Source: UBA2645 sp044360285 (GTDB taxonomy: Bacteria > Pseudomonadota > Alphaproteobacteria > Rickettsiales > UBA1997). Taken from it: DNA of 14,750 bases. Both the position numbers and the translations under genes were made by a program. Below, in pieces: positions 13,951 to 14,750 of this stretch. The stretch lies in NCBI GenBank assembly GCA_044360285.1, contig JBIKKP010000034.1, positions 1 to 14,750 of the forward strand, given 5' to 3'. Within the stretch, counting starts at the first letter, position 1. Each line of letters begins with the position of its first letter. Below the pieces are notes generated by a model, which saw only the letters and a list, made by a program, of their open reading frames with translations, searched no databases and was not told where the DNA came from.

Positions 13951-14750
13951 CTATTTCAAGACGAGGTAGAGAAAATAAAAAAGGCTGATTTCTTGAGGAG
14001 TTGCACCTCCAATTGTTTCAATGAATCTGTCGCCAATTTTTTTGGCTTTTCCCTCATTATCGATTCCAAGGTCTCTTGCACTTAATCCAAGACTTTGAGC
14101 AGCATTTAGAAAAAGGCTGATGTCTTGAGGAGTTGCCTCTCTAATTTTTTCATCGAATCTCTTGCCAATTGCTTTGGCTTTTTCCTCATTATCGATTCCA
14201 AGGTATCTTGCACTTAATCCAAGACTTTGAGCAGCATTTAGAAAAAGGCTGATGTCTTGAGGAGTTGCCTCTCCAATTTTTTCATTGAATCTCTTGCCAA
14301 TTGCTTTGGCTTTTTCCTCATTATCGATTCCAAGGTATCTTGCACTTAATCCAAGACTTTGAGCAGCATTTAGAAAAAGGCTGATGTCTTGAGGAGTTGC
14401 CTCTCCAATTTTTTCATTGAATCTCTTGCCAATTGCTTTGGCTTTTTCCTCATTATCGATTCCAAGGTATCTTGCACTTAATCCAAGACTTTTAGCAGCA
14501 TTTAGAAAAAGGCTGATTTCTTGAGGAGTTGCCTCTCCAATTGTTTCATTGAATCTCGCGCCAATTTTTTTGGCTTTTTCCTCATTATCGATTCCAAGGT
14601 CTATTGCACTTAATCCAAGACTTTGAGCAGCATTTAGAAAAAGGCTGATGTCTTGAGGAGTTGCCTCTCCAATTGTTTCATCGAATCTCTTGCCAATTTC
14701 TTTGGCTTTTTCCTCATTATCGATTCCAAGGTCTCTTGCACTTAATCCAA
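13951..14750 (-). CDS. Tandem 44-residue helical-repeat protein (OPR-like), N-terminus beyond the right edge
   Basis: An open frame enters from the right edge and ends at the TAG at 13953-13951. It consists of six successive 44-residue repeats, all in frame, with first codons at 14751, 14619, 14487, 14355, 14223 and 14091. Each has two predicted helices: one around NEEKAKEIGKRFDETIG, the other around TPQDISLFLNAAQSLGLSA. The QDIS..LNAAQSLGL pattern resembles the QDLaNtLWALAkLG helix of octotricopeptide-type repeats found with RAP domains; this match is by eye. The last repeat breaks off after EISLF and ends in an unrelated YFLYLVLK. The RAP gene begins 74 nt further on in another frame. It is most likely the N-terminal part of one OPR-RAP protein broken by a frameshift. 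No signal peptide can be assessed because the start is outside the window. Confidence 0.75.
   Translation of the reverse strand, partial: GLSARDLGIDNEEKAKEIGKRFDETIGEATPQDISLFLNAAQSLGLSAIDLGIDNEEKAKKIGARFNETIGEATPQEISLFLNAAKSLGLSARYLGIDNEEKAKAIGKRFNEKIGEATPQDISLFLNAAQSLGLSARYLGIDNEEKAKAIGKRFNEKIGEATPQDISLFLNAAQSLGLSARYLGIDNEEKAKAIGKRFDEKIREATPQDISLFLNAAQSLGLSARDLGIDNEGKAKKIGDRFIETIGGATPQEISLFYFLYLVLK
13960..14750 (-). repeat. 132-bp direct tandem repeats, six copies
   Basis: The unit recurs exactly every 132 nt; GGCTGAT begins at 13983, 14115, 14247, 14379, 14511 and 14643 on the plus strand. The two central copies (14224-14355 and 14356-14487) differ, by my reading, at a single base, while the outermost copy by the stop is the most diverged. 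The array continues to the window edge, so total copy number is unknown. Near-identity points to recent expansion by recombination or slippage. Confidence 0.95.
13977..13982 (-). other. Homopolymer at the probable frameshift joining the repeat and RAP frames
   Basis: A run of six A (six T in the coding sense) lies inside the last repeat, at the codons after EIS. One extra T here would make the frame read SLFLFSLPRLEIGLSS and continue without a stop through the RAP gene to 13007. That sequence keeps the spacing of the repeat (SLFLNAAQSLGLSA). It could be a true mutation, a phase-variable tract or a sequencing error. Confidence 0.65.

Noticed and set aside
13960..14750. The regular repeats might be a CRISPR array.
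   Set aside because: The unit is 132 bp with no unique spacers; it is a multiple of three, stays open in one frame and encodes a regular helical repeat.

Overview
The window (14,750 bases, AT-rich) carries housekeeping, secretion, oxidative-stress and accessory genes of an alphaproteobacterium. The NuoG is the short mitochondrial/alphaproteobacterial type. Intergenic palindromic repeats and a RAP-domain gene preceded by helical repeats suggest a host-associated lineage, for example Rickettsiales or Holosporales. That placement is an inference, and no rRNA or other marker is present to settle it.

Left part (1-2356, minus strand): a tight run of genes reading right to left. These are a secreted cyclophilin-type prolyl isomerase, a HIT hydrolase, cystathionine beta-lyase (metC) and the first 56 codons of an L-asparaginase that leaves the window. 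Gaps of 2 nt between the first three indicate co-transcription. A divergent control region (2357-2590) separates them from ssb on the plus strand. ssb ends in a strong intrinsic terminator, followed by a composite palindromic repeat element.

Middle (3369-10167, plus strand): nuoG stands apart from the other complex I genes. It is followed after 10 nt by a type I-secretion-like trio: an ABC membrane protein, a HlyD-type adaptor and a TolC-type outer membrane channel. The trio is translationally coupled by 4-nt and 11-nt overlaps. The ABC protein has lost nearly every nucleotide-binding motif, including the Walker A lysine, so it looks like a pseudo-ATPase. A small exported six-cysteine protein of unknown function follows, closed by a bidirectional terminator.

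Oxidative-stress module (10371-12988): ahpC, ahpD and dps lie on the minus strand, divergent from oxyR. OxyR keeps the redox cysteines at residues 199 and 208. AhpC has the C-terminal Cys-Pro-Cys tail that goes with an AhpD-type reductant, so AhpC/AhpD form a peroxidase pair, Dps sequesters iron, and OxyR is the likely controller.

Right part (13007-14750, minus strand): this is the most unusual region. A reading frame enters from the right edge and consists of six 132-bp (44-residue) tandem helical repeats. They resemble the octotricopeptide-type (OPR-like) repeats that accompany RAP domains. It stops at 13951. The next gene, in another frame, encodes a RAP domain with a long low-complexity tail. 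The RAP frame stays open upstream of its ATG and there encodes more of the same helical-repeat pattern. The two are therefore best read as one OPR-RAP gene broken by a single-base slip in a homopolymer near 13977-13982.
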